Source: Bacteroidota bacterium | GTDB taxonomy: Bacteria; Bacteroidota; Bacteroidia; B-17B0; Aurantibacillaceae | Length of the DNA: 49,231 nt | Reading direction: 5' to 3' | Assembly (NCBI GenBank): GCA_030681615.1 | Contig: JAUXSA010000122.1 | Span: forward strand, 1-49,231 | Shown here: positions 15,179-23,707 of the stretch, one piece after another | Numbering within the stretch: the stretch's first letter is position 1 | How the letters are laid out: every line of letters begins with the position of its first letter | Made by a program: the position numbers and the translations under genes | The notes under the pieces: generated by a model | Databases searched by the model: none | Seen by the model: the letters and a program-made list of their open reading frames with translations, nothing else | Told to the model about the DNA's origin: nothing

Positions 15179-16744
15179 TTAGTTTTTAATAAAACTTATT
15201 TTGTTTGTGCGGTCATACCGGTCTTTTACATTTATGTAATACAGGCCGTTTGCCAAATGTTTTAAGTTAAGGTAATTGTTGCCATTACTTACTTCTGTTT
15301 TGTGAACCAATTGTCCAACTGAACTGTAGATCTCTAATGTTGATTTTTCATTCAGATTAGCGGCTTCAAAAATAAACTCTCCTGCATTAGGATTTGGCAA
15401 TATTTTATAAAAATTTTCTTCGTTTGAATTCTTGGCCAAATTAGTACAAGCCGATACAGATTGTGTAATAGTAGTTTGCGCTGTACAATTATTAGCATCG
15501 GTTCCAACAACAGTATATGTTGTAGAAACTGTAGGACTAACTGCAATTGCAGAAGTGGTTGCACTTGTATTCCAACTGTAAGTTGTTGCGCCACCCGCTG
15601 TTAAAGTTGCTGTTTGTCCTGTACAGATCAAACTTGCACTGCCCGATGCTGTTACAACCGGATTTGGGTTAACTGATAATGTTATAGTAGCAAAAGAAGG
15701 ACAAATACCACTATCATAAACCGTATAAGTTGTAGTTGTAGATGGTGTTACCGAAATACTTGCGGTAGTTGCAGTTGTGTTCCATGAATAAGTTGCTGCG
15801 CCGCTTGCTGTTAATACAGCCGAACCGCCATTACAAACAGCGGTTGCAGAACTAACAATATTTAAGGTTGTACCCGGATTTAAAGTATAGGTTGGCGCAG
15901 GTGTAGTTTCGTTTTTAGTATAATACCAAAGATCAGGATAACCATAATGGTAATTATTAAGAACATTTGTAGGAAAAGTATTTTGAGTACAGCCATTGCA
16001 ATATCTCATATCATAATAAGTAAGGTGTTGGCCTATTTGTGAACTCGTTCCAAAATAATAACCATCGCCTGTTCCTGAGTACATTTGTAAAACATATTGT
16101 GTGCCCGATATCAGCCAGATTGGATTTCCGATTGATCCATAAGAGTATTGAGCCGCAGGACCCGAAACCTGTGTTTGCGTTATAACTGCCTGTGTGGTGT
16201 TATCAAATAAAGTAACAAACCTTGTTGTTCCGGTTGGTTCTCTTTTACCAAAATCGGTAACTAATAAATTTTGATTAGGCGAAAATCTAAAACCTCTTTG
16301 AGAATTTGCCGAGCCCCCCGACCCGCCTGTAGCAACGCTATCTGTTGACGAATGCGGCCCAACAAAGGTTCCCATTACTGCAGATACAGCGGTGGCAGAT
16401 GAATTGCCATAGAACATGTAAATGGTCTTTGTTGCATTAGCCTGCAGGGTATCTATCTTTACCCAAATAGTTGTAGTTGTTGTATTTATTCCACTTTCTA
16501 TCCAGTAATTAAATAAAGTACTACCGGTACAGGTTTTTCCAAAACGAATATCATCACCATTGGCATTCATTTGTGTTGCCGAAATTAAAGCTTGTGTATT
16601 AATAGTTAGCTTTATTTGGTAATTAGTAATTAATGTGTTAGAATTTTCCTGCACATTAATAGCGTCTTTGTAAAGCCACCCGGCAGGCTGGGCAACCAAA
16701 TTGATCCCAACGATCATTGCAAGTAAAGTAAATAGTTTTTTCAT
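15179..16744 (-). CDS. Secreted DUF2341 protein with Ig-like repeats and T9SS type A sorting tail
   Basis: 521 residues. MKKLFTLLAMIVGINLVAQ is the signal peptide. Residues about 20-120 match DUF2341 (WLYKDAINVQENSNTLITNYQIKLTI...DDIRFG...YWIESG...IWVKIDTLQANATKTIYMFYGN), a carbohydrate/lectin-like fold of unproven ligand. Two repeated Ig/PKD-like units near 300-440 share SATTYSWNTxATTxxIxVxPxxxTTYTV. The last 75 residues (KILPNPNAGEFIFEA...LEIYSSVGQLVHKTEVSNGNNYLNLKHLANGLYYINVKD...KISFIKN) form a type A T9SS sorting domain, so it should be exported through the outer membrane and possibly anchored. A TATATTTG box lies 17 bases upstream. It may be an adhesin or polymer-binding protein. Confidence 0.9.
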   Translation of the reverse strand: MKKLFTLLAMIVGINLVAQPAGWLYKDAINVQENSNTLITNYQIKLTINTQALISATQMNANGDDIRFGKTCTGSTLFNYWIESGINTTTTTIWVKIDTLQANATKTIYMFYGNSSATAVSAVMGTFVGPHSSTDSVATGGSGGSANSQRGFRFSPNQNLLVTDFGKREPTGTTRFVTLFDNTTQAVITQTQVSGPAAQYSYGSIGNPIWLISGTQYVLQMYSGTGDGYYFGTSSQIGQHLTYYDMRYCNGCTQNTFPTNVLNNYHYGYPDLWYYTKNETTPAPTYTLNPGTTLNIVSSATAVCNGGSAVLTASGAATYSWNTTATTASISVTPSTTTTYTVYDSGICPSFATITLSVNPNPVVTASGSASLICTGQTATLTAGGATTYSWNTSATTSAIAVSPTVSTTYTVVGTDANNCTAQTTITQSVSACTNLAKNSNEENFYKILPNPNAGEFIFEAANLNEKSTLEIYSSVGQLVHKTEVSNGNNYLNLKHLANGLYYINVKDRYDRTNKISFIKN

Positions 16745-16760
16745 GGCGTATATTTTTATA

Positions 16761-16768
16761 CAAATATA
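16761..16768 (-). promoter_or_regulatory. -7 box (TATATTTG) upstream of the T9SS cargo gene
   Basis: TATATTTG on the minus strand matches TAnnTTTG exactly and ends 16 bases before the ATG at 16744. No TTTG box is seen 18-20 bases further upstream. Confidence 0.4.
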
Positions 16769-16827
16769 GCTTATAGTAATGGTTTTTTGTATTTTAGAGC
16801 ATCAATAACACTGTTAAAATAGCAATC

Positions 16828-17316
16828 GTGAGTTGTGGTTTGTTTTTGTTAACAGTCCATTTTGGTAGTGTATTCCTTTACTCGAAGCCATTTGTATCAG
16901 CAAAAACAAAACAAGAGTTTTATGCGCAAGCATATATCTATCCTTATTTTCATCAAAACTGGAATTTATTTGCGCCGCCGCCCGATGCCAACTACAAACT
17001 ATATTGCACATTCGAAAATAACGGAAAACAACAACTGGATCTTTTCTCAGAAATAAAAACAGTTCATCAAAGCAACCGTTTAAAAGGTTACGGTTCCGTA
17101 TTGATAGCGCTTTCAAACAGTATTTATTTATTTGAAAAAAATGCCGCGCAGAAACCATTAAATGGGTCGATGGAGAACAATGTAAGTTTTAAGATCATAA
17201 AGCATATCGCAAAAAACTATCTTGAAAATACCCGAAATATTCAGCTCTCAGACCTTCGGCTAATCCTTGTTGTGAACCAAATCCCTACCACAAAACAAAG
17301 AATTTATTTTAATTAA
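16828..17316 (+). CDS. DUF5819-like membrane-anchored protein
   Basis: 162 residues from GTG 16828. The frame is open upstream only to 16798 and contains no ATG, so GTG is the best start although the hydrophobic segment (VSCGLFLLTVHFGSVFLYS) begins immediately. One N-terminal membrane helix is followed by FYAQAYIYPYFHQNWNLFAPPPDANYKLYCTFEN; the Q-N-W-x-L-F-A-P-x-P signature resembles DUF5819 proteins, which have no established function. Two tyrosine-rich segments follow. It is divergent from the T9SS cargo gene and 42 bases upstream of the patatin gene on the same strand, with which it may be co-transcribed. Family assignment is by motif memory only. Confidence 0.6.
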   Translation: MSCGLFLLTVHFGSVFLYSKPFVSAKTKQEFYAQAYIYPYFHQNWNLFAPPPDANYKLYCTFENNGKQQLDLFSEIKTVHQSNRLKGYGSVLIALSNSIYLFEKNAAQKPLNGSMENNVSFKIIKHIAKNYLENTRNIQLSDLRLILVVNQIPTTKQRIYFN

Positions 17317-17358
17317 ATTTTTACTCTCATTTACAGGTTTTTTTGTTATTTTTAGGCT

Positions 17359-18363
17359 ATGACAAAAGTTAAAAAAATTGATGTGGCCTTGCAAGGCGGA
17401 GGCTCTCATGGTGCTTATTCATGGGGCGTAATAGACAGGTTGTTGGATGATGATCGTATTGAAATTGATGGTATGTGTGGAACAAGTGCCGGTGCTATGA
17501 ACGGCGTTTGCACTATTTATGGATTAAATAAAGGCGGCAAAAATTTAGCCAAACACCTTCTTGTAAAGTTCTGGCATAAAATTTCTGAAGCAGGAAAATT
17601 ATCACCACTACAGCCAACCTGGTTTGATAAAGTAATGAGTGCCGGAAATATGGATTACTCACCAACTTATAAATTCTTTACAATGGCTTCAGAAAATATG
17701 TCGCCGGCACAAATGAATCCGTTAGGAATTAATCCGCTCGAAAAAATATTGAACGAACTGATCGATTTTGATGAGCTTCATAAAATGAGTCCGCCAAAAT
17801 TATTTGTATGTGCAACCAATGTATTGACCTGCGCGCCAAAAATTTTCGGGCCAAAAGAAATTTCCTCTAAAGCCATTATGGCCAGCGCCTGTTTACCATA
17901 TATGTATGCAGCGGTTGAAATTGACGGTGAGTTTTATTGGGATGGAGGTTACATGGGTAACCCACCACTAGGGCCATTAACAGAACATACCGAAGGAACA
18001 GATGATGTTTTACTGGTAGAGGTAAATCCTTTTAAAATAAAAAAAGTGCCCGATAATATTGAAGAGATAAAAGACCGTGTGAACGAAATTAGTTTTAACT
18101 CGTCGTTAGCATTAGAAATTCAGCACATGGAATTTATAAATAATTTAGTAGATAAAGGAATTACTTTAGACGGTACTTTGAAAAAAATAAATTTACACCG
18201 TGTAAGTTCGAACAATTCTTTAGGCGATTTTAATTTATCGAGTAAATTAAATACCAATTGGGATTTTTTAATGCACCTTAAAAATTTAGGTTACAATGCT
18301 TGCGGTGCATGGCTCGATGCGAATTACAATAACATCGGAAAAAAATCAACCTTCCATTTATAG
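17359..18363 (+). CDS. Patatin-like phospholipase
   Basis: 334 residues. A lipid acyl hydrolase with a Ser-Asp dyad. Oxyanion-hole GGGSHGAYSWGV at residues 13-24, nucleophile elbow GTSAG with Ser43, and catalytic Asp195 in DGGYMGNPP are all present and correctly ordered. No signal peptide is seen, so it is probably cytoplasmic and acts on membrane lipids or on storage granules; the substrate cannot be predicted. An M3 oligopeptidase begins 15 bases after its stop on the same strand, indicating an operon. Bacterial relatives of this subtype with GGGSHG are often annotated near polyhydroxyalkanoate or lipid genes, but none of those is adjacent here apart from the thiolase some 12 kb away. Confidence 0.9.
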   Translation: MTKVKKIDVALQGGGSHGAYSWGVIDRLLDDDRIEIDGMCGTSAGAMNGVCTIYGLNKGGKNLAKHLLVKFWHKISEAGKLSPLQPTWFDKVMSAGNMDYSPTYKFFTMASENMSPAQMNPLGINPLEKILNELIDFDELHKMSPPKLFVCATNVLTCAPKIFGPKEISSKAIMASACLPYMYAAVEIDGEFYWDGGYMGNPPLGPLTEHTEGTDDVLLVEVNPFKIKKVPDNIEEIKDRVNEISFNSSLALEIQHMEFINNLVDKGITLDGTLKKINLHRVSSNNSLGDFNLSSKLNTNWDFLMHLKNLGYNACGAWLDANYNNIGKKSTFHL

Positions 18364-18378
18364 AATATAAAATAGCCA

Positions 18379-20070
18379 ATGAAAAGAAATTTTGTTAAAG
18401 CAGATTTCACGGTAACTACATGGGAATTATTAAAACCGTATTTTATACAGTTACAAGAACGCAGTATTAATTCGGTAGACGAATTAGAAAAATGGTTAAA
18501 AGATTACAGCGAATTAAGTGCGGTAATTAGCGAGAACATGGCCTGGCGTTATATTAAAATGACCTGCGATACTGCTAATACAGAACTGCGCGACAGCTTT
18601 AACGATTTTGTGCAGAATATTGAACCTCACATGTCGCCCATTGCTAACGACCTCAATAAAAAAATTATTGCTACGCCATTTAAAGATCAGTTAACCAAAG
18701 CCGGTTACGATATTTATTTACGGGGCATAAAAAATAGCATTGATCTTTTTAGAGAAGAAAATATTCCATTAAACACAAAACTACAGGAGCTTGAACAACA
18801 GTTTGGCGAAATTAACGGCGCACAAAGTATTGAATATGCCGGCGAAAAAATGACGCTGCAAAAAGCAGGCGTTTTTTTAAAAGACCTTAACAGGGCGGTG
18901 CGCGAAGAAGTGTACCAAAAAGTACAAACACGCCGCGCGCAGGATGAAGATGCTTTGAACAAACTTTTTACAAAATTAGTTGAGCTAAGAAACCAGGTTG
19001 CATTAAATGCCGGCTTTAAAAATTTTCGCGATTACAAACACCAGGCCTTAGCGCGTTTTGATTATTCGGTGCAGGACTGTTTAAATTTTCACGAGGCGGT
19101 TAAGCTACATGCAGTGCCATTAATTAATGAGCACGATAAACAACGTAAACAAAAATTAAAACTAGACGATTACCGCCCATGGGATACTTCGGTTGACGAA
19201 GAAGGATTGCCTCCTTTAAAACCATTTGCCACCGCGCAGGAATTAATTGACAGAACCATTTCTTGCTTTAATAAACTCGATCCGTTTTTTGGTGATTGCA
19301 TTAACACCATGCAAAAAATGAACCGCCTTGACCTGGAAAGCAGGTTAGGCAAAGCACCCGGAGGCTATCAATATCCGTTATACGAAACCGATGTGCCTTT
19401 TATTTTTATGAACTCGGTAGGTTTGCATCGTGATCTGGTGACTATGGTGCACGAAGGCGGACATGCCATACATTCTTTTTTAGATTTTGGTTTGGAGTTG
19501 GTTGATTTTAAATCTCCGCCAAGCGAGGTGGCCGAACTGGCCAGCATGAGTATGGAATTAATGAGCATGGAACACTGGGACGAATTTTTTAAAACAGATG
19601 AAGAATTAAAACGTGCCAAACGCCAGCAGTTAGAAGGTGTGATGGATACCCTGCCATGGATAGCGGCCATTGATAAATTTCAGCATTGGATATATGAAAA
19701 CCCAAAGCACACCACTGCAGAGCGTTATGACCAATGGCAAAAGATAATTGCAGATTTTGGCAGCTCAGTAATAAATTACAACGGATTGGAAAGTAATTTA
19801 AAACGCCGCTGGCAGGTGCAATTGCATTTATACGAAGTACCTTTTTATTATATAGAATATGGTTTTGCACAATTGGGCGCGGTAGCGGTTTGGCGCAATT
19901 ACAAACGCAACCCAAAAGATGCTATTGAAAAATATAAAAAAGCATTGGCTTTAGGTTACACCCAATCCATCCCAAAAATTTACGAAACCGCAGGCATAAA
20001 ATTTGATTTTAGCCCTGCTTATATAAAAGAGCTAATGGATTTTGTGAAAGAAGAGTACGCAAAGATATAG
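18379..20070 (+). CDS. M3 family oligoendopeptidase (PepF-like)
   Basis: 563 residues. A zinc metallopeptidase that degrades short peptides in the cytoplasm. The HExxH zinc site is HEGGH at residues 358-362 (VTMVHEGGHAIHSF), with the third ligand Glu expected in the downstream PSEVAELASMSMELM helix. The long alpha-helical N-terminal part (SINSVDELEKWLKDYSELSAVISENMAWRYIKMTCDT) and the C-terminal SYGFAQLGAVAVWRNYKRNP-like helix (here EYGFAQLGAVAVWRN) are typical of oligoendopeptidase F clades. Normal length. It follows the patatin gene by 15 bases and ends before a strong terminator at 20167. Confidence 0.94.
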   Translation: MKRNFVKADFTVTTWELLKPYFIQLQERSINSVDELEKWLKDYSELSAVISENMAWRYIKMTCDTANTELRDSFNDFVQNIEPHMSPIANDLNKKIIATPFKDQLTKAGYDIYLRGIKNSIDLFREENIPLNTKLQELEQQFGEINGAQSIEYAGEKMTLQKAGVFLKDLNRAVREEVYQKVQTRRAQDEDALNKLFTKLVELRNQVALNAGFKNFRDYKHQALARFDYSVQDCLNFHEAVKLHAVPLINEHDKQRKQKLKLDDYRPWDTSVDEEGLPPLKPFATAQELIDRTISCFNKLDPFFGDCINTMQKMNRLDLESRLGKAPGGYQYPLYETDVPFIFMNSVGLHRDLVTMVHEGGHAIHSFLDFGLELVDFKSPPSEVAELASMSMELMSMEHWDEFFKTDEELKRAKRQQLEGVMDTLPWIAAIDKFQHWIYENPKHTTAERYDQWQKIIADFGSSVINYNGLESNLKRRWQVQLHLYEVPFYYIEYGFAQLGAVAVWRNYKRNPKDAIEKYKKALALGYTQSIPKIYETAGIKFDFSPAYIKELMDFVKEEYAKI

Positions 20071-20080
20071 TTTTGCTAAT

Positions 20081-20130
20081 GGAACGCTAGTGACGCTGAT
20101 GATTATAATTCTGATGATGTTTATCTGAGC
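20081..20130. repeat. Word-repetitive spacer (GACGCTGAT / CTGATGAT type)
   Basis: After the M3 peptidase stop the words ACGCT, GACGCTGATGAT, CTGATGATG and ATCTGAG recur within 50 bases. The pattern is like the degenerate intergenic repeats I see at 33688 and 44351, built from short GAT/GAAT words rather than exact units. No coding potential. Confidence 0.4.
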
Positions 20131-20166
20131 TGAGAGAATGGCGAGAACATATAAAATCAAAAACAG

Positions 20167-20190
20167 ATCCCCGGTATTTCTTCCGGGGAT
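20167..20190 (+). terminator. Intrinsic terminator after the patatin-M3 peptidase unit
   Basis: GC-rich perfect hairpin ATCCCCGG-tatttctt-CCGGGGAT followed by TTTTATTTT. The 3' arm and its T-rich tail (from 20184) recur almost exactly at 20383-20404, inside a small downstream frame. Confidence 0.92.
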
Positions 20191-20404
20191 TTTTATTTTA
20201 GAACATAAGAAAAAACATTCTTTAAAATCTGTTTGCATATTTAATTTGTAATTCTATACTTGGTTGATATATGAAAAAAAATCTCTTCTGCTCTTTATTC
20301 TTGCTTTTTGTAGTTACAACTTCTGCCCAAAATAACAAACCAGGCTCTTTAAAAATCGCTAAACACAACTACAAAACCGGAGCGGGGATTTTTATTATAG
20401 AACA
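20184..20404 (+). repeat. Two 22-base near-identical copies 199 bases apart
   Basis: Copy 1 at 20184-20205 is the 3' arm and T-rich tail of the terminator. Copy 2 at 20383-20404 lies inside the 52-codon frame and encodes part of GIFIIEQ. They match at 21 of 22 positions (CGGGGATTTTTATT, then T or A, then TAGAACA). Such a long match at this distance is hard to explain by chance and suggests a local copying or recombination event. Confidence 0.6.
20232..20262 (+). promoter_or_regulatory. Bacteroidota-type promoter for the small secreted ORF
   Basis: TTTG (20232-20235), 19 bases, then TATACTTG (20255-20262): consensus spacing with one mismatch in the -7 box. The predicted transcript would begin just before the ATG at 20271, that is, nearly leaderless. 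Confidence 0.55.
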
Positions 20405-20429
20405 AGCGGTCATTAAAGATCATCATTAA
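20271..20429 (+). CDS. Small secreted protein or truncated gene, 52 residues
   Basis: MKKNLFCSLFLLFVVTTSAQ is a textbook Bacteroidota signal peptide, followed by only 32 mature residues (NNKPGSLKIAKHNYKTGAGIFIIEQAVIKDHH). A good promoter lies directly upstream. The mature part has no recognised motif. Its distal half contains the 22-base copy of the upstream terminator tail, which suggests the original 3' part was replaced and this is a gene stub; a genuine short secreted peptide is the alternative. It lies in the otherwise empty 643-base gap between the M3 peptidase and gcvP. Confidence 0.45.
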   Translation: MKKNLFCSLFLLFVVTTSAQNNKPGSLKIAKHNYKTGAGIFIIEQAVIKDHH

Positions 20430-20547
20430 TCAGGCAATACGTAAATACCGTCTACAAAGTTTTTCGCACATCTGCCAGAATCTATACACACATTCTCTTA
20501 TTTGATTATTTTTGTTTTACTTATCTTTAATATTTAAGTGTTAACTT

Positions 20548-20628
20548 TTATCCCAGGGCGAACAGCTGAGGAAAGAATATTTGTATATAACAGGTAAATA
20601 AGATTATTATTAAAAGCCTAAATTTCAT
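20548..20628 (-). pseudogene. Bare signal-peptide-like stub, 26 codons
   Basis: On the minus strand, ATG 20628 opens MKFRLLIIILFTCYIQIFFPQLFALG and stops. It looks like a signal peptide without a mature domain, downstream of gcvP's terminator on the same strand. I read it tentatively as a decayed start of a secreted gene. The frame is so short that chance is quite possible. No other gene is visible in 20430-20659. Confidence 0.25.
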
Positions 20629-20659
20629 GGATTTGATTTTTAGCATAAATATAAAAAAA

Positions 20660-20687
20660 ATTCCCTCCTGTAAAAACAAGAGGGAAT
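20660..20687 (-). terminator. Intrinsic terminator after gcvP
   Basis: Hairpin ATTCCCTC...GAGGGAAT with a 12-base loop; the minus strand then has a run of T residues (20660-20653). It lies 27 bases past the gcvP stop. Confidence 0.88.
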
Positions 20688-20713
20688 AGAAAATTTATAT
20701 TTTTATTTATTTT

Positions 20714-23587
20714 TTAAGCTGTTACCGATTCTTCCATATAGGCTTCAATTGGTGCGCATGAGCAAACCAGGTTACGGTCGCCATAAGCATTATCTACTTT
20801 AGCAACGCTTGGCCAAAATTTATTATCGCGTACCCAGGCTAATGGAAACGCTGCTTTCTGACGTGTGTAGGCTTTTTTCCAATCGTCGCTTACCACTAAT
20901 TTACACGTGTGCGGCGCGTTCTTTATAACGTTATCGGCCTTGTCGTATTTGCCTTCTTCTATTTCTTTAATTTCTTTTCTAATAGAGATCATGGCTTCGC
21001 AAAAACGGTCCAGCTCGGCTTTGCCTTCGCTTTCTGTTGGTTCAACCATCAAAGTATTTACAACAGGAAAGGCCACCGTTGGCGCATGAAAACCATAGTC
21101 CATTAAACGCTTGGCCATATCTGCTACCTCAACACCAGATGCCATTTTAAATTCGTTGCAATCTAAGATCATCTCATGTGCGCAACGTCCGTTTTTACCG
21201 GTGTATAAAATTTTGTAATGGCCTTTTAAACATTCTTTAATGTAGTTGGCATTTAAGATGGCCATTTCTGTAGCTTCTTTTACACCCTCTTTACCTAACA
21301 TTTTTATGTAACCGTAAGAGATCAATAAAATTAAAGCGCTGCCATAAGGCGCTGCAGAAACTGCAGTAATACCTTTAGGGCCGCTGGTGTTTACAATGGT
21401 GTGCGACGGTAAAAACGGAACTAATTTTTCTACCACACCAATTGGTCCCATGCCGGGGCCACCGCCACCGTGAGGAATTGCAAATGTTTTATGTAAATTT
21501 AAATGGCAAACATCAGCACCAATATTTCCGGGCGATGTTAAACCAACCTGTGCGTTCATATTAGCGCCATCCATATAAACCAAACCACCATTATCGTGAA
21601 TTAATTTGGTGATGTCCGTAATTGATTCTTCGTACACACCATGTGTAGAAGGATAAGTTACCATTAAACATGATAAATTATCTTTATGTTCTTCTGCTTT
21701 TGCTTTCAGATCGGCAATATCAATATTTCCTTTGTCGTCACATTTTGTGATGATGATCTTCATACCTGCCATGGCAGCACTCGCCGGATTTGTTCCGTGA
21801 GCAGAAGATGGAATTAATGCAACATTACGATTTGGATTTCCGTTAGCGATGTGATAGGCACGAATAACCATTAAGCCTGCGTACTCGCCCTGCGCGCCTG
21901 AGTTAGGCTGAAAGCTCATACGTGCAAAACCGGTGATCTCTGAAAGATCTTTATTTAACTGCTCGATCAATTCTGTGTAACCCTGTGCCTGGTCAACAGG
22001 AACAAATGGATGTATGCTTGCAAACTCAGGCCAGGTAATTGGTAATAATTCTGAAGCCGCGTTCAATTTCATAGTGCAAGATCCTAACGAGATCATAGAG
22101 TGCACTAATGAAAGATCTTTATTCTCTAAACGTTTAATGTAACGCATCATTTCGCTTTCGCTGTGATACGAATTAAAAACAGGATGAGTTAAATAAGAAG
22201 ACTTTCTTTCTGCAAAAGTGCCTTTAATTAAATTCTGAGTATCGCAACCTTTGTCTTTATATGATTTACCGTTTGCTTCTGCAAAAACAGAAATAATATC
22301 TGTTACATCATTTTCCTCAACTGTCTGGTCAATAGAAATTGCAACATGTTTATCGTCTACATAACGGAAATTAATTTCTTTTGCTTCTGCCAGCGGACGA
22401 ATTTTTTTAGCGTCTGCTGCTACAACAATAGTATCAAAATATAATTTTGTTTTTATTTCGTAACCTAAAGTTTTTAATTCTGAAGCAACAAAAGCAGTGG
22501 CACTGTGCACACCTTCTGCAATTGCTTTAATGCCAGCTTGGCCGTGATACACTGCATACATACTTGCCATAATAGCAAGCAATGCTTGTGCTGTACAAAT
22601 ATTAGACGTTGCTTTATCGCGTTTAATATGCTGTTCGCGTGTTTGTAACGCCATACGTAAAGCCTGGTTGCCTTCCGCGTCAATTGACACACCAATGATA
22701 CGGCCGGGAATTAAACGTTTGTAATCTTCGCGACAGGTAAAAAATGCAGCGTGTGGTCCGCCATAACCTAACGGCACACCAAAACGTTGCGAGTTACCAA
22801 CTACACAATCTGCACCCCACTCGCCCGGAGGCGTTAATAAAGCTAATGCCAAAAGATCAGTAGCAACTGCAATTTGTATGTCTAACGCTTTGGCGTCTGA
22901 CGCAAATTTTTTGTAATCAGTTATTTCACCATTAATATCAGGATACTGAATTAAAACACCAAAATACGAATCGTCTAATTTTGTTGTGTTAGCGTCGCCA
23001 ATAATTAATTCAATGCCGTAAGGCACCGCGCGTGTTTTCACAACATCAATAGTTTGAGGAAAAACAGTATTGCTTATGAAAAATTTATTAGAGTTGTTTT
23101 TTATTTTGTCTTTGCTACGGTTGCTGTAAAACATAAATAATGCTTCCGCACATGCAGTTGCTTCATCTAATAAAGAAGCGTTTGCAATTGGCATGGCGGT
23201 AAGGTCCATTACCATGGTCTGGAAATTTAAGATGGCTTCCAAACGACCTTGTGCGATCTCTGCCTGGTAAGGCGTGTAAGCAGTGTACCAGCCCGGATTT
23301 TCTAAAACGTTACGTTGTATAACAGCCGGTAAAATATTATTATAATAGCCTAAACCAATATAAGAACGAAACACTTTGTTTTTTTTACCAAGCGCTTTTA
23401 AATGTTTGGTGTATTGAAATTCGCTCATTGCAGAAGCAATGTTCAAAGGTTGTTTTAAACGAATGTTGCCGGGAACAGTTTGATTTATTAATTCATCAAC
23501 AGATGAAACGCCGATCTTAGCCAACATTTCTTTGATCTCGTTTTTGCGTGGCCCGTTGTGGCGGGAAGCGAATTTATCAGTAGTCAT
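20714..23587 (-). CDS. gcvP: Glycine dehydrogenase (decarboxylating), P-protein of the glycine cleavage system
   Basis: 957 residues, the full-length fused form (both halves of the gcvPA/gcvPB type in one chain). It decarboxylates glycine with pyridoxal phosphate and passes the aminomethyl group to the lipoyl H-protein. The N-terminus [21 protein letters not shown] and [51 protein letters not shown]-like stretch are canonical. The PLP lysine is Lys700 in [24 protein letters not shown]. gcvT is 5.6 kb away on the same strand; no gcvH is in the window. No glycine riboswitch is seen upstream. Ends at a strong terminator. Confidence 0.98.
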   Translation of the reverse strand: [957 protein letters not shown]

Positions 23588-23707
23588 AAGTAAGTTTTAG
23601 AGACATTAAAGTTACACAAAAAAGCCTGCATTTTTAGCCAAATTTTTTTAACATTTGTTCATAAGAAAACGTATGATTTACGTCATATACAGGGCTTAGC
23701 AGGGGGC

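Noticed and set aside
16742-16754. Third copy of the CATGGCGTAT motif at the T9SS cargo start codon
   Set aside because: Only ten bases match, the CAT is the start codon itself, and there is no partner block at 45 bases.
16814-17158. Minus-strand frame of 114 codons opposite the DUF5819-like gene
   Set aside because: It has no recognisable domain and mirrors a more plausible plus-strand frame with a membrane helix and a QNWxLFAPxP motif.
18370-18385. Another copy of AAATAGCCA upstream of the M3 peptidase
   Set aside because: Only nine bases match, it overlaps a start codon and it has no second block.
23588-23707. Glycine riboswitch upstream of gcvP
   Set aside because: The short gap has no conserved tandem aptamer core. 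I saw none upstream of gcvT either (30267-30412).
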